This document shows, piece after piece, positions 1 through 10,543 of a DNA stretch of 64,000 nt. The stretch is from Nitrosomonadaceae bacterium (GTDB taxonomy: Bacteria; Pseudomonadota; Gammaproteobacteria; Burkholderiales; Nitrosomonadaceae). The stretch is from NCBI GenBank assembly GCA_030646695.1, contig JAUSLF010000012.1:1-64000 (forward strand), read 5' to 3'. The translations under genes were made by a program, and so were the position numbers. The notes beneath the pieces were generated by a model. It was not told where the DNA came from, did not search any database, and saw only the letters and a program-made list of their open reading frames with translations. Numbering within the stretch: position 1 is the first letter of the stretch; every line of letters begins with the position of its first letter.

Positions 1-32
1 TTCGTATGACTAAGACTCTGGTACTCTTTCAT
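1..32 (-). mobile_element. tnpA: IS200/IS605-family transposase tnpA, 5' end only
   Basis: Read on the minus strand, the first bases of a gene start at position 32 and run off the window. The ten visible codons give MKEYQSLSHT, which I recognise as the conserved N-terminus of IS200-type Y1 transposases. These single-strand transposases cut and rejoin hairpin-tipped ends. A good ribosome-binding site (AGGAG, about six bases before the ATG) supports the start. The gene lies just downstream of rbfA and in the same direction. Only ten residues are visible, so whether the transposase is intact cannot be judged. Confidence 0.72.
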
Positions 33-102
33 TTGATTCTCCTAACTTTTGATCGAGTCAGAAGAATCAGGCTGACCGTAGCGCTCGGTCAAACCTAGTG
101 AG

Positions 103-123
103 TCCCCCGGCATAGCCGGGGGA
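103..123. repeat. Strong hairpin, likely end structure of the IS200-like element
   Basis: A perfect 9-bp inverted repeat (TCCCCCGGC / GCCGGGGGA) with a 3-base ATA loop lies between the transposase start and the rbfA stop. IS200/IS605 elements carry subterminal hairpins that the transposase recognises, and in IS200 the left-end hairpin also limits transcription into tnpA. No U-tract follows on either strand, so a simple intrinsic terminator is less likely. The exact left tip probably lies between about 124 and 162 but cannot be fixed from one copy. Confidence 0.55.
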
Positions 124-162
124 TTACCTTATTTATTTAGACAAATCTGGCACTATCTGTGC

Positions 163-528
163 CTACTCTGCCGGACCTTCCTGTGCCACCGCTTCGTCTA
201 TCAGTTGCGATAGACGCATGCCGCGTTCAACCGATTCATCGTAGATAAAATGCAGTTGTGGCACCACGCGTAATTTTAGTCGACGTGATAACTGACTACG
301 CAGAAATCCCGCCGAATGCTCCAGTCCTTTATCAGTCAGAAAATTGTCACCGGCACTGCCAAGTGAGGTGTAGAAAACCTTGGCGTGAGCATAATCGTGA
401 CTCACTTCGACGCCGGTCAGAGTGATCGAGCCAATACGCGGGTCTTTAAGTTCATTGTGGATCAGGTCAGCCAGTTCGCGCTGGATCTGGTCAGCAATAC
501 GCAGGGTGCGGGAATAATCTTTGGGCAT
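163..528 (-). CDS. rbfA: Ribosome-binding factor A
   Basis: RbfA is a small KH-type protein that binds the free 30S subunit and helps the 5' end of 16S rRNA mature, notably in the cold. The 121-residue product has the usual length. It shows the family N-terminus ([18 protein letters not shown]), the segment [25 protein letters not shown], and the helix ending [17 protein letters not shown]. It is the last gene of the rimP-nusA-infB-rbfA series and is separated from infB by 98 bases. truB, which often follows, is replaced here by an IS200-like element. Confidence 0.96.
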   Translation of the reverse strand: MPKDYSRTLRIADQIQRELADLIHNELKDPRIGSITLTGVEVSHDYAHAKVFYTSLGSAGDNFLTDKGLEHSAGFLRSQLSRRLKLRVVPQLHFIYDESVERGMRLSQLIDEAVAQEGPAE

Positions 529-626
529 GATGTTCGTTACGGGCGAGACGAGCTATCAAAATACTTTACGGGGCCGTGGATAGCGCTTTGCAGAATAGAT
601 AACACCAAAGCCGACTTTGCCCTGGT

Positions 627-3197
627 TTACAAGCTGCGCGCGACCTCGATGATCTCATAGACTTCCAGCTGATCGCCTACCTGAATATCATTAAAGTTTT
701 TCAACGACAGGCCACATTCAAAATTTGCCTTGACCTCCTTCACATCATCTTTGAAGCGCTTCAGTGAATCCAGTTCACCAGTATGAATCAGCTCGCCGTT
801 ACGGATCAAGCGCACTGATGAACCGCGCCTGATGACGCCATCGAGTACATAACAGCCGGCCACAGCGCCCACTTTGGAAATACGGAATACTTGACGAATT
901 TCCACCAGACCGATAATGCTTTCCTTGCGTTCTGGCGTCATCATGCCGGACAGGGCTGCTTTGATTTCGTCTACTGCCTCATAAATAATGCTGTAGTAAC
1001 GTACATCTACTCCAGTTGCACTGATCAGCTTGCGCGCAACCGTATCCGCGCGACTGTTGAAGCCGATCACCACGGCCTTGGAAGCCAGCGCCAGGTTGAT
1101 GTCAGATTCGGTGATCGCGCCCACGCCGCTGTGGATGATGTTGACTTTGACCTCGTCAGTGGAGAGCTTTTCCAATGCGTGGGTCAGCGCCTCGTAGGAG
1201 CCCTGCACGTCGGCCTTGATGATCAATGCAAGTATCTTGATCTCGCCCTTCTGCTCGAACAGGTTTTCCAGTTTGGTTGCCTGTTGTCTGGCAAGCTTCA
1301 CATCGCGGAACTTGCCCTGACGAAACAGTGCGATTTCACGCGCTTTACGCTCATCAGCCAAAGCCACTACTACTTCCCCTGCCACCGGCACTTCCGACAA
1401 ACCATGAATTTCCACCGGAATGGAAGGGCCTGCCTGCTCCACCGGTTTACCATTCTCGTTCAGCATTGCCCGTACCCGGCCGAACACCGCGCCTGCCAGC
1501 AGAACATCCCCTCGCTTCAAGGTTCCGGACTGCACCAGTATCGTTGCTACCGGGCCGCGCCCCTTGTCCAGACGTGATTCGATGACAATGCCTCTGGCGG
1601 GCGCTTCCTTTGCCGCCTTGAGTTCCAGCACTTCAGCCTGGAGCAGCACACTTTCCAGCAGTGCGTCAATGCCCTGGCCAGTCTTGGCTGAAACCTCGAT
1701 AAACATGGTGTCGCCACCCCAGTCCTCTGGCACCACACCTTGCGCCACCAGTTCCTGCCTGATGCGTTCTGGATTGGCCTCTGGTTTGTCAATTTTGTTG
1801 ACCGCCACCACGATCGGCACCTTGGCAGCCTTGGCATGATGTATCGCTTCTATTGTCTGGGGCATCACACCATCATCTGCTGCCACCACCAGCACGACCA
1901 GATCGGTGACCTTGGCGCCGCGGGCGCGCATAGCGGTAAACGCTTCATGACCGGGTGTATCGAGGAAAGTGATCATGCCCCGTTCGGTCTCAACGTGATA
2001 GGCCCCGATATGCTGCGTGATACCACCTGCTTCGCCGCTTGCTACACGTGTGCGGCGGATGTAATCCAGCAGGGAAGTTTTACCATGATCAACGTGCCCC
2101 ATTACCGTAACCACCGGCGCGCGCGGTTCCGTTTTATACTCTGTCGTGGGCAACTCGGTATCCGCCAGGAAAGCTTCGGGGCTATCCAGAGCCGCATATT
2201 TGGCAACGTGGCCCATTTCTTCCACCACGATCATGGCGGTTTCCTGATCCAGCATCTGATTGATAGTCACCATGTTGCCCATCTTCATCAGGGTCTTGAT
2301 AACTTCAGCGGCCTTGACCGACATTTTCTGCGCCAGCGCCCCAACAGAGATGGTCTCAGGCACCATCACCTCATGTACCACCGGCTCGGTTGGCGCTGAG
2401 AAACCATGAGCTCCTTGATCTTCACTGGAAGTTTTGCTGTGTTTATCTCTGCGCGTACGCCATCCTTTGCCACCGGACAAATCACCGCGCGTCTTGAGAC
2501 CGCGTTTTTCAGCACTCTCGTCTTTCCAGATGACTTGTTTGGTCTGTTTCTTTTTCTTCTCGGCTTTAGCCGCCTTGTCTTCCGGTTTAACCACCGGTTT
2601 ATGCAGGGTTCCTTCCGTTGGAGCAGGCGGGAGCACCCCCACCTCCGTTGGAACTGGAACTGGCGCAGCAACCGGCTGAGCTTCTCTGACCGCGGCTGCC
2701 GCGGGTTTCTTGCGTTCTTTCTTTTCCTTGATTTCCGCAACTTGGCGCGCGATCAGTGCAGCTTGTTTTTTTGCTTCTTCCTCACGCAACGACTGTTGTG
2801 CAGCATCCACCACCGATACAGGGGCTGGCGCAAGTAAAGGAGCAGCCACTGGCACAGCGGGCTCGACGGCCTCATCCTTACCTGCCACATTGTCAACCAG
2901 ATCACGCTTCGCAAATACGCGCTTCTTGCGTACTTCCACCTGGATGGTACGAGCTTTTCCAGTGCTATCCGATTTCTTGATTTCTGATGTCTGCCGGCGG
3001 GTCAGAGTAATCTTGCCCTTATCCTCCCTGGCACCATGAACCTTACGCAGATAATCCAGAAGCTGGGTTTTATCCTTTTCGGTCAGACCATCTTTGACCA
3101 TTTGCTTACTGACACCAGCAGCCTGGAGCTGCTCCAGCAATACCGCTGGCAACAGCCCCAGTTCACTGGCAAATTGTTCCACACTCATTTGCGCCAT
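627..3197 (-). CDS. infB: Translation initiation factor IF-2
   Basis: IF-2 is the GTPase that brings initiator fMet-tRNA to the 30S subunit and promotes 70S joining. The 856-residue protein has an IF2-type N-terminal helical domain at about residues 1-60. A long Ala/Pro/Lys-rich linker runs to about residue 280. The G domain then starts near residue 364, with GHVDHGKTS (G1), DTPGHEAFT (G3) and NKIDK (G4), followed by domains II-IV. The start at 3197 (MAQMSVEQF) could instead be the ATG three codons later. It lies 41 bases after nusA and is probably co-transcribed with it. Confidence 0.97.
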   Translation of the reverse strand: MAQMSVEQFASELGLLPAVLLEQLQAAGVSKQMVKDGLTEKDKTQLLDYLRKVHGAREDKGKITLTRRQTSEIKKSDSTGKARTIQVEVRKKRVFAKRDLVDNVAGKDEAVEPAVPVAAPLLAPAPVSVVDAAQQSLREEEAKKQAALIARQVAEIKEKKERKKPAAAAVREAQPVAAPVPVPTEVGVLPPAPTEGTLHKPVVKPEDKAAKAEKKKKQTKQVIWKDESAEKRGLKTRGDLSGGKGWRTRRDKHSKTSSEDQGAHGFSAPTEPVVHEVMVPETISVGALAQKMSVKAAEVIKTLMKMGNMVTINQMLDQETAMIVVEEMGHVAKYAALDSPEAFLADTELPTTEYKTEPRAPVVTVMGHVDHGKTSLLDYIRRTRVASGEAGGITQHIGAYHVETERGMITFLDTPGHEAFTAMRARGAKVTDLVVLVVAADDGVMPQTIEAIHHAKAAKVPIVVAVNKIDKPEANPERIRQELVAQGVVPEDWGGDTMFIEVSAKTGQGIDALLESVLLQAEVLELKAAKEAPARGIVIESRLDKGRGPVATILVQSGTLKRGDVLLAGAVFGRVRAMLNENGKPVEQAGPSIPVEIHGLSEVPVAGEVVVALADERKAREIALFRQGKFRDVKLARQQATKLENLFEQKGEIKILALIIKADVQGSYEALTHALEKLSTDEVKVNIIHSGVGAITESDINLALASKAVVIGFNSRADTVARKLISATGVDVRYYSIIYEAVDEIKAALSGMMTPERKESIIGLVEIRQVFRISKVGAVAGCYVLDGVIRRGSSVRLIRNGELIHTGELDSLKRFKDDVKEVKANFECGLSLKNFNDIQVGDQLEVYEIIEVARSL

Positions 3198-3238
3198 TAA
3201 TTAGTAGCCTTTAATAACCTATGCTCGATCCGCCAAGA

Positions 3239-4711
3239 TCAGGCAAACCACGGTGCGCGTGCTGCCATGATCAACTGCTTGGCTCGTTCGGCATCTATTC
3301 CAATCATTTCCACCAGGTCATCCACCGCCAAGTCGGCAAGATCTTCCTGGGTTTTCACACCCTTGGCCGCCAATTCGCGTGCAGTCTGACCGTCCATGCC
3401 TTCCAGTGCTAGCAGATCTTCCGTCATATGTTCTACTTTTTCCTCACTGACAATGGCCTCGGTCAGAAGCGCATTACGGGCTCGATTACGGAGCTCGTTG
3501 ACAGTTTGCTCGTCAAATGACTCGATTTCCAGCATTTCATTGAGCGGCACGTAAGCCACTTCTTCCAGACTGGTAAAACCTTCCTGCGCCAGGATATCCG
3601 CCACTTCCTCGTCCACATCAAGTTTGTCCATAAAGAGTTGGCGAGTGACCGAAGATTCCTCTTCATTTTTCGCCTGCGACTCTTCCATGCTCATAATGTT
3701 GAGTTCCCAGCCAGTCAATTCAGATGCAAGCCGCACATTCTGACCGCCACGGCCAATTGCTTGGGCAAGATTATCCTCATCCACCACGATGTCCATGCTG
3801 TGTTTTTCCTCGTCCACCATAATGCTGCTGATTTCGGCAGGTGCCAGCGCGTTAATGACAAAGGTGGCCGGATCATCCGACCACAAAATGATATCCACTC
3901 GTTCTCCGGCCAATTCACCGGTTACTGCCTGCACTCTGGAACCGCGCATACCGACACAAGTACCAATCGGATCAACGCGCTGATCATTAGACTTTACTGC
4001 AATCTTGGCGCGAGAACCGGGATCTCTCGCTGCAGCTTTAATCTCCAGCAAGCCTTCCTCAATCTCCGGCACTTCCAGCTCAAACAGCTTCATCAGAAAC
4101 TCTGGTGCAATCCGCGACAACACCAGCTGCGGCCCCCGGGCGGTACGGTCAATTTTGGACAAATAAGCACGCACACGGTCACCAACTCGCAGGTTCTCCT
4201 TGGGGATCGTCTGATCACGCGGCAACACGGCCTCGACTCTGCCAGATTCGATGATGGCATTGCCGCGTTCCATGCGCTTGATGGTACCGCTAACCATGTA
4301 TTCCTTGCGCTCGAGAAAATCGTTCAGAATCTGCTCACGCTCAGCATCGCGGATTTTTTGATATATGACCTGTTTGGCTGCCTGGGCACCGATACGGCCG
4401 ACTTCCACCGGTTCCAGCGGTTCCTCGACAAATTCTCCCAGCTGGATTCCAGCATCGCGTTGCAATGCCTCGCTCAGGGAAATTTGACGTGCGGACTCCT
4501 CGACGGCATCATCAGCTACTATCTGCCAGCGACGGAAAGACTGGTAGTCCCCCGTCTCACGATCGATTGATACGCGCACCTCGGCGTCTTCGTGAAAACG
4601 CTTTTTAGTAGCGGATGCCAGCGCCGATTCGAGTGCTGCAAAAACAATGTCTTTTTCAACATTCTTCTCGCGCGCCAGCGCATCCACCAACAGCAAAACT
4701 TCGCGACTCAT
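3239..4711 (-). CDS. nusA: Transcription termination/antitermination factor NusA
   Basis: NusA binds RNA polymerase and modulates pausing, intrinsic and Rho termination, and rRNA antitermination. The 490-residue product has an N-terminal polymerase-binding domain, S1, KH1 and KH2 domains (KH2 near the [11 protein letters not shown] segment) and two C-terminal acidic repeats, the arrangement found in proteobacteria. I place the start at 4711 because a strong GGAGG ribosome site sits about six bases upstream; an in-frame start at 4726 would lie upstream of that site. The gene is 27 bases after rimP. Confidence 0.97.
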   Translation of the reverse strand: MSREVLLLVDALAREKNVEKDIVFAALESALASATKKRFHEDAEVRVSIDRETGDYQSFRRWQIVADDAVEESARQISLSEALQRDAGIQLGEFVEEPLEPVEVGRIGAQAAKQVIYQKIRDAEREQILNDFLERKEYMVSGTIKRMERGNAIIESGRVEAVLPRDQTIPKENLRVGDRVRAYLSKIDRTARGPQLVLSRIAPEFLMKLFELEVPEIEEGLLEIKAAARDPGSRAKIAVKSNDQRVDPIGTCVGMRGSRVQAVTGELAGERVDIILWSDDPATFVINALAPAEISSIMVDEEKHSMDIVVDEDNLAQAIGRGGQNVRLASELTGWELNIMSMEESQAKNEEESSVTRQLFMDKLDVDEEVADILAQEGFTSLEEVAYVPLNEMLEIESFDEQTVNELRNRARNALLTEAIVSEEKVEHMTEDLLALEGMDGQTARELAAKGVKTQEDLADLAVDDLVEMIGIDAERAKQLIMAARAPWFA

Positions 4712-4738
4712 GCTACCTCCGGCCAAATTCTCAGATGG

Positions 4739-5167
4739 CTACAATTTTGGAACCAAACGGGCTTTTTCAAGGTTACTCAGCTCAAGATCAAGTATTTTTC
4801 CATCCACTTCCAGTTTTAACACCTCGTCGCTCACTCCACGCAAAATACCGACGAAATTTCTCTGGCCCTGTAACGCCACACGTAACTTCAGTTTAGCCAA
4901 TTCTCCCGTAAAACGAGCAAAATCGGACATCTTCTTCAACGGCCTATCCATCCCGGGCGAAGATATTTCCAACCGATCATAGTCAATATTTTCGACCGCA
5001 AGCAATCGGCCCAGATGGTCGCTGACCGCGGCACAGTCCTCCACAGTGATACCGTTGGGCTTGTCAATAAACACCCGCAACAGCTTACCGCGTGGCGACC
5101 GTTCCACTTCAACCAGCTCATAACCCATCCCGGACAGGGTCAATTCCAGTAATTCGTGTAGCTCCAT
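4739..5167 (-). CDS. rimP: Ribosome maturation factor RimP
   Basis: RimP assists late 30S assembly. The 142-residue product starts [22 protein letters not shown] and has the family segment [10 protein letters not shown]. The open frame extends to 5206, but those 13 extra codons lie inside a hairpin and lack family similarity, so I use the ATG at 5167. It is the first gene of the rimP-nusA-infB-rbfA operon and is preceded directly by a terminator-like hairpin. Confidence 0.95.
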   Translation of the reverse strand: MELHELLELTLSGMGYELVEVERSPRGKLLRVFIDKPNGITVEDCAAVSDHLGRLLAVENIDYDRLEISSPGMDRPLKKMSDFARFTGELAKLKLRVALQGQRNFVGILRGVSDEVLKLEVDGKILDLELSNLEKARLVPKL

Positions 5168-5181
5168 AGCCTCGCTACAAA

Positions 5182-5206
5182 CAAAAAATGGGCCGAACAA
5201 GCCCAT
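5182..5206 (-). terminator. Terminator-like hairpin in the rimP leader
   Basis: On the minus strand, the perfect 6-bp stem ATGGGC/GCCCAT closes a 7-base loop and is followed at once by six T's and then the rimP ribosome-binding region. It has the form of an intrinsic terminator and lies 15 bases before the rimP start. Transcription of the operon must pass through it, so it could work as an attenuator. In Escherichia coli the nusA operon has leader terminators and is autoregulated by NusA; the same use here is inference. Confidence 0.6.
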
Positions 5207-5471
5207 AAAAATTACGTGTGTATTTTAGCAAATATTTATAATTAATGAAATAGATACTTCGCAAAGAAGCGTTGGCTGGCAACGATATTTTTCCTCTGGC
5301 CGGATCCTGTCATGCCGATAAAATCGCAAGTAAAACCGGGATTAATTGCCGCCTGCTTGCTATCAGCATGTACCATGGAGGAGATGTGAGAGCGACCGTA
5401 TTCAGTTGATGCGGATGATACAATTCTTCCAATTATAAGCCTTAGCCAAAGAAAAACACTGGAGAAGCGTC

Positions 5472-7439
5472 ATGCCCGCAATTAAATCCATTTTACATGA
5501 GACCCGTATTTTCCCTCCTGACGCGGCATTTGTGAAACAGGCCAACCTGGCCGACATGGCTGCCTACCATGCATTATGTGCCGAGGCTGCAGGGGATTAT
5601 CAGGGCTTCTGGGGTGAATTGGCACGGGAACACATTCTATGGCACAAGGCCTTCACCCGAGTGCTGGACGAAAGTAATCATCCATTCTTCAAGTGGTTCG
5701 ACGATGGCGAGCTGAATATTTCCTTCAACTGTCTTGACCGGCATCTCGCCACTCAGCCGGATAAAGTCGCCATCATTTTCGAGACAGATGACGGCAAGGT
5801 CACCCGATCCACTTACCGCGATCTTCACCGCCGCGTATGCCAGTTTGCCAATGGCCTCAAATCGCTCAACATCGGTAAAGGCGATCGCGTCATCATCTAT
5901 ATGCCGATGAGCATTGAGGCGGTTGTAGCAATGCAGGCTTGCGCCCGCATCGGCGCAATCCATTCAGTGGTGTTTGGCGGTTTCTCCGCCAAAAGCCTGC
6001 ACGAACGAATTATCGATGCCGGCGCAGTAGCCGTTATTTCTGCCGACGAACAAATCCGTGGCGGCAGGGCCATCCCCCTGAAACCCGCAGTAGACGAGGC
6101 ACTTGCCATGGGTGGCACCAATTCGGTGAAATCCGTGGTGATTTACCAACGCTCCGGCAAAGATGTGCAATGGCATGCTCCGCGTGATGTCTGGTGGCAC
6201 GATCTCATCAAGGACAGGGATGATACCTGCGAGCCGGAATGGGTCAATGCCGAGCATCCGCTGTTTACTCTCTACACCTCCGGCTCCACCGGCAAGCCCA
6301 AGGGGGTGCAGCATTCTTCCGCTGGCTACCTGCTTGGTACGATGATAAGCATGAAATGGATTTTCGATTACAAACCTGCCGATATCTTCTGGTGTACGGC
6401 CGACGTGGGCTGGGTTACCGGCCACAGCTATGTCGCCTACGGCCCTCTGGCAATCGGCGCCACCCAGATTATATTCGAGGGTGTTCCCACTTATCCCGAT
6501 GCGGGTCGTTTCTGGAAAATTATCCAGGACCACAAAGTGACCACTTTCTACACCGCTCCCACCGCAATCCGTTCACTTATCAAATCCGGCCCGGATTTGC
6601 CCGGACAATATGATCTGTCCTCATTGCGCCTGCTGGGTTCGGTAGGTGAGCCCATCAACCCGGAAGCCTGGATGTGGTATTACACCATCGTGGGCCAGTC
6701 CCGTTGTCCCATCGTGGATACCTGGTGGCAAACCGAAACTGGCTCGCACATGCTTGCTCCCATGCCCGGCGCAGTGCCGCTCAAACCCGGCTCCTGCGCT
6801 TTCCCGTTACCCGGCATCATGGCAGCCATCGTGGATGAAACCGGCCATGAAGTGGAAAATGGCAAGGGTGGATTCCTGGTCATCAAGCGCCCATTTCCAT
6901 CACTGGCACGCACCCTGTGGGGCGATCCGGAGCGTTTCCGGAAAACCTATTTCCCGCAAGATCTGGGTGGAAAATATTATCTGGCTGGCGATTCTGCCAA
7001 CCGTGATCTGGACGGCTATTTCTGGATCATGGGGCGTATCGACGATGTACTGAATGTTTCCGGTCATCGCTTGGGCACCATGGAAATTGAATCGGCACTG
7101 GTGGCCAACCCCTTGGTAGCGGAAGCCGCAGTGGTGGGTAAGCCTCATGATATCAAGGGTGAAGCGGTAATTGCATTTGTGGTGCTGAAAGGCATGCGCC
7201 CCCAAGGTGAGGATGCGCACAATATCTCCGTGGCGTTGCGCGACTGGGTAGCTAAAGAAATCGGTCCGATTGCCAAACCTGACGAGATCCGCTTCGGCGA
7301 TAACCTGCCCAAAACCCGCTCCGGCAAAATCATGCGCCGCTTGCTGCGCGCCATTGCCAGAGGAGAGGAAATCACCCAGGATGTTTCTACCCTGGAGAAC
7401 CCGGCAATACTCGAACAGTTGCAGCAGCCGATAACATAA
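5472..7439 (+). CDS. acs: Acetyl-CoA synthetase, AMP-forming
   Basis: Acs activates acetate with ATP and CoA through an acetyl-adenylate. The 655-residue protein has the ANL-family order of motifs: the P-loop [11 protein letters not shown], the adenylate-binding [27 protein letters not shown], and the C-terminal [12 protein letters not shown]. The lysine in that last motif is the catalytic residue controlled by acetylation in this family. The tryptophan pair in the fourth motif is typical of acetyl rather than propionyl specificity. GGAG lies about eight bases before the ATG. A hydrolase gene follows after 21 bases. Confidence 0.95.
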   Translation: MPAIKSILHETRIFPPDAAFVKQANLADMAAYHALCAEAAGDYQGFWGELAREHILWHKAFTRVLDESNHPFFKWFDDGELNISFNCLDRHLATQPDKVAIIFETDDGKVTRSTYRDLHRRVCQFANGLKSLNIGKGDRVIIYMPMSIEAVVAMQACARIGAIHSVVFGGFSAKSLHERIIDAGAVAVISADEQIRGGRAIPLKPAVDEALAMGGTNSVKSVVIYQRSGKDVQWHAPRDVWWHDLIKDRDDTCEPEWVNAEHPLFTLYTSGSTGKPKGVQHSSAGYLLGTMISMKWIFDYKPADIFWCTADVGWVTGHSYVAYGPLAIGATQIIFEGVPTYPDAGRFWKIIQDHKVTTFYTAPTAIRSLIKSGPDLPGQYDLSSLRLLGSVGEPINPEAWMWYYTIVGQSRCPIVDTWWQTETGSHMLAPMPGAVPLKPGSCAFPLPGIMAAIVDETGHEVENGKGGFLVIKRPFPSLARTLWGDPERFRKTYFPQDLGGKYYLAGDSANRDLDGYFWIMGRIDDVLNVSGHRLGTMEIESALVANPLVAEAAVVGKPHDIKGEAVIAFVVLKGMRPQGEDAHNISVALRDWVAKEIGPIAKPDEIRFGDNLPKTRSGKIMRRLLRAIARGEEITQDVSTLENPAILEQLQQPIT

Positions 7440-7460
7440 TCCAGCACAAGCAAGGCATTC

Positions 7461-8420
7461 ATGGCCCTACCCCGCATTACTGACTACGGCCACGGCATCA
7501 GCACTATCGATGCGCAATACCACCGTCCAGGACTCGTTGCGATCCACCTGCTCGTCGAAGGTGATACTGCCGCGCTGGTGGACACCGGAACGGTATTTTC
7601 CGTTCCCGGCGTCATCGAAACATTGCAGCAAAAAAATCTCGCGCCTGAGAATGTAGCCTATGTGTTTCTCACTCACATCCATCTCGACCATGCCGGTGGC
7701 GCGAGCGAATTCATGCGTTGCCTGCCCAATGCGAAACTGGTGGTACATCCGCGTGGTGCACGGCATATGGCCGATCCCTCCAGGCTCATCGCGGGTGCCA
7801 AGGCGGTTTATGGCGCAGCGGAATTCAGCCGCATGTACGGCGAGATCCGCCCAATTGACGCAGACCGCATCATTGAAGCGCCGGATGGATTTCGCATCGA
7901 TCTTAACGGCAGGCCCATGCTGTTTCTCGATACGCCGGGCCATGCACGCCATCACTATTGCATCTTCGACCAGCAGAGCCGCTCATTCTTCACCGGCGAC
8001 ACATTCGGCGTCTCTTACCGTGAATTCGACGTGAATGGAATGGAATTCGTGTTTCCGACCACTACGCCAGTGCAGTTCGATCCGGTTGCAGCACATAGCT
8101 CTCTGGACCGGCTGATGAGTTACGATCCGGATCATGCCTTCCTCACCCATTATGGCCGCATCAGCCATTTGCCGCGCCATGCCGGTGAGATGCACGATTT
8201 GATCGATGCTCATGTGGCAATCGCCAGAAAGATGGACAATCATATTTCCGGCAGGCATGCAGCACTAGTGGAAGAACTTAGCACACTGCTGTTACAGCGA
8301 TTGACAGCACACGGCTGCAAACTACCACGGGAACAAATTCATGAACTGCTGCGCATGGACATCGACCTCAATGCCCAAGGCCTGGAAAGCTGGCTGGATC
8401 AGCCAGTGGCAAGCGGTTGA
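7461..8420 (+). CDS. Metallo-beta-lactamase-fold hydrolase
   Basis: This is a 319-residue MBL-fold protein with the metal-binding motif THIHLDHAGG near residue 71, downstream histidines in DTPGHARHHYC, and an aspartate in FFTGDTFG. These are the expected ligands of a two-metal hydrolase. No signal peptide is visible, so it is probably cytoplasmic. It follows acs by 21 bases on the same strand and is likely co-transcribed. A thioester or acyl substrate would fit that context, but the substrate is unknown. Confidence 0.85.
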   Translation: MALPRITDYGHGISTIDAQYHRPGLVAIHLLVEGDTAALVDTGTVFSVPGVIETLQQKNLAPENVAYVFLTHIHLDHAGGASEFMRCLPNAKLVVHPRGARHMADPSRLIAGAKAVYGAAEFSRMYGEIRPIDADRIIEAPDGFRIDLNGRPMLFLDTPGHARHHYCIFDQQSRSFFTGDTFGVSYREFDVNGMEFVFPTTTPVQFDPVAAHSSLDRLMSYDPDHAFLTHYGRISHLPRHAGEMHDLIDAHVAIARKMDNHISGRHAALVEELSTLLLQRLTAHGCKLPREQIHELLRMDIDLNAQGLESWLDQPVASG

Positions 8421-8495
8421 AAATTGATACAATCCTGCCGGGTCAATCCACCATAAACCAGAGCCAGCATCAGGTATTGATAGTGCCCGGAAAAT

Positions 8496-8524
8496 TTGCC
8501 CGCAAACCTATTCTGGTTTATCCT
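8496..8524 (+). promoter_or_regulatory. Possible sigma70 promoter for tRNA-Ser
   Basis: TTGCCC and TATCCT are separated by 17 bases, placing a start site near 8531, about 35 bases before the mature tRNA. The -35 matches at its TTG core and the -10 at four of six positions. It is the best-spaced pair I see upstream of the tRNA. Confidence 0.35.
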
Positions 8525-8565
8525 TTGCGGCCTTATCGGTTCCGGTCAGCCGGATTCCTTTGATC

Positions 8566-8657
8566 GGAGAGATGGCCGAGTGGTTTAAGGTACACGCCTG
8601 GAAAGCGTGCGTACGGCTTCAACCGTACCGAGGGTTCGAATCCCTCTCTCTCCGCCA
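8566..8657 (+). tRNA. tRNA-Ser (anticodon GGA)
   Basis: The acceptor arms GGAGAGA and TCTCTCC pair perfectly. They are followed by discriminator G and an encoded CCA. The anticodon loop CTGGAAA gives GGA, reading UCC/UCU serine codons. A long variable arm (GTACGG/CCGTAC type) and the GGTTCGAATCC T-arm confirm a class II serine tRNA. The length is 92 bases with CCA. Confidence 0.96.
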
Positions 8658-8702
8658 CATGCTACTACTGCTGACAATGACTGGAAAAATCCGAGGACTC
8701 TG

Positions 8703-8999
8703 ATGGGTGCTTTGATCTTCTATATCGCAATCTATTTCCTCGGTTACTACGCCGCACACCTGCTCAACCTGCTAACTGGCCGGATTTTGATTCGCAATCG
8801 CCGCATCGCCGGACTGATCGCCGTATTCATGGTCAGCATGGTGCACGGCTACAAGATTATTAGCAGCTCCCCGCCTCATGGCCACGATGAGGGGATAAGT
8901 CATGCACTTGGTTTTTACGTTATTCTGCCGGTTGTGATCATCGTGATTGCGATTGCAATCCGTATCTGGCAAGAGAGTGGCGATCGCGATATATCCTAG
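8703..8999 (+). CDS. Small hypothetical membrane protein
   Basis: This is a 98-residue protein with two or three hydrophobic stretches: near residues 2-22, near 32-45, and a C-terminal segment rich in Val/Ile near 70-90. An inner-membrane location is likely. An in-frame start exists at 8607 but falls within the tRNA, so I use the ATG at 8703. I do not recognise a family, and it has no partner gene on the same strand. Confidence 0.55.
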   Translation: MGALIFYIAIYFLGYYAAHLLNLLTGRILIRNRRIAGLIAVFMVSMVHGYKIISSSPPHGHDEGISHALGFYVILPVVIIVIAIAIRIWQESGDRDIS

Positions 9000-9063
9000 T
9001 CATATTCAACCTCTGTTTCCGCCGGTCAAACCAGTCAACCTGTGGAAACATTCGTCTCCGAGA

Positions 9064-10503
9064 TCAAATATGCAGCGCCCGTTTATCGACACCTAAAGCC
9101 GCTTCGTGCAGTACTTCCGATAATGAAGGATGAGCATGAACGATCCGGGCAATATCTTCACTGCTGGCAGCAAATTCCATCGCTACCACCGCTTCGGCGA
9201 TCATCTCTGAAACGTAGGGGCCGATCATGTGGACGCCAAGGATGCGATCAGTGTTGGCATCCGCCAGCACTTTGACGAAACCACTCATCTCACCCAGCGC
9301 GCGTGCGCGCCCGTTAGCCATGAAGGGAAACTGTCCCGCTTTATATTGAATCCCTGCAGCTTTCAATTCCTGCTCGGTCTTGCCCACCCAGGCGATTTCC
9401 GGTGAGGTGTAAATCACCCACGGAATGGTGTCGAGATTCACATGCCCCGCCTGCCCCGCGATGATCTCAGCCACCGCAACACCTTCCTCGGAGGCCTTGT
9501 GTGCCAGCATCGGTCCGCGCACCACGTCACCGACGGCATACACATTCAGCAGGTTGGTGCGGCAGTGGCCATCCACTTCGATGCGACCGTGGTCATCTAG
9601 TTGCAGCCCGATATTTTCCGCACCCAATCCGGCGGTATTGGGAACGCGCCCAACCGCAATGATCAGCTTGTCCACTTCCAGTTTCTGCGCTGCACCTTGC
9701 GCATCGGCGTATTCCACTATGATGTTTTTCTTGCTGGTTTTAATCGCGCTGATTTTGACGCCGGTTTGTATCATCAGCCCTAATTCTTTGGTGAATATTT
9801 TCTGCGCCTCTTTCGCCACTTGCTCATCGGCAGCCATGAGAAAACCCGGTAGCGCTTCGAGAATGGTGACTTCAGAGCCTAATCTACGCCACACGCTGCC
9901 CATTTCCAGACCGATCACGCCCGCGCCGATCACGCCCAAGCTCTGGGGCGTTTCGGTTAGCGCCAGCGCGCCCACATTGTCCAGGATGCGCTCATTGTCC
10001 ACCGGCACGAACGATAACTGCCGCGGCGTCGAACCGGTGGCGATGATGATATGCTTTGCCTCGACAACCTCTGTCTTGTCACCGTTCTTTACTTCGATTT
10101 GCCAAGCCTCCCCGCCATTACCCCCCTTGAGCAAAGTTCCACGCCCATGCATTGCAGTAATCTTGTTTTTCCGGAACAGCATGGCAATACCACCGGTAAA
10201 GGCTGCAACAATTTTATCCTTGCGCGCAATCATCACCGGAACATCCATCGATAAATCCTGCAGCTTGATGCCGTGGGCAGAAAATTTATGCGCGGCGCGT
10301 TCGTAATTCTCGGAAGATTCCAGCAGCGCCTTGGAAGGAATGCAACCGACATTGAGGCAGGTGCCACCAAGACTGGCTTTACCCTGTGGGTTCTTCCATT
10401 CATCTATGCAAATGGTATTGAGTCCCAATTGGGCGCAGCGGATCGCCGCCACGTAGCCGCCAGGGCCGGCACCTATCACTGCCACGTCAAAAGATTGGGA
10501 CAT
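9064..10503 (-). CDS. lpd: Dihydrolipoamide dehydrogenase (E3)
   Basis: E3 reoxidises the dihydrolipoyl group of the 2-oxoglutarate dehydrogenase complex with NAD+. The 479-residue flavoprotein begins with the FAD fold [15 protein letters not shown]. It has the redox-active disulfide [16 protein letters not shown], a second nucleotide-binding fold ([15 protein letters not shown]), the [16 protein letters not shown] segment, and the C-terminal [13 protein letters not shown] carrying the catalytic His/Glu pair. It is last in the sdh-gltA-suc cluster, 40 bases after sucB. Confidence 0.97.
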   Translation of the reverse strand: MSQSFDVAVIGAGPGGYVAAIRCAQLGLNTICIDEWKNPQGKASLGGTCLNVGCIPSKALLESSENYERAAHKFSAHGIKLQDLSMDVPVMIARKDKIVAAFTGGIAMLFRKNKITAMHGRGTLLKGGNGGEAWQIEVKNGDKTEVVEAKHIIIATGSTPRQLSFVPVDNERILDNVGALALTETPQSLGVIGAGVIGLEMGSVWRRLGSEVTILEALPGFLMAADEQVAKEAQKIFTKELGLMIQTGVKISAIKTSKKNIIVEYADAQGAAQKLEVDKLIIAVGRVPNTAGLGAENIGLQLDDHGRIEVDGHCRTNLLNVYAVGDVVRGPMLAHKASEEGVAVAEIIAGQAGHVNLDTIPWVIYTSPEIAWVGKTEQELKAAGIQYKAGQFPFMANGRARALGEMSGFVKVLADANTDRILGVHMIGPYVSEMIAEAVVAMEFAASSEDIARIVHAHPSLSEVLHEAALGVDKRALHI

Positions 10504-10543
10504 GTTGGTACCTTATGAAAAGTGATATGCGGGGATCTGTTAC

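Noticed and set aside
385-660. Plus-strand open frame over the rbfA-infB junction
   Set aside because: It is antisense to rbfA and infB coding sequence and shows no protein-like features.
5472-7439. Reading the synthetase as propionyl-CoA synthetase PrpE because prpB and prpC are in the window
   Set aside because: The [10 protein letters not shown] pocket motif and overall sequence fit acetyl-CoA synthetase, and the gene is 13 kb from prpBC.
8566-8657. tRNA-Ser as an integration site
   Set aside because: No integrase gene and no repeated 3' tRNA fragment is visible nearby; downstream genes look ordinary.
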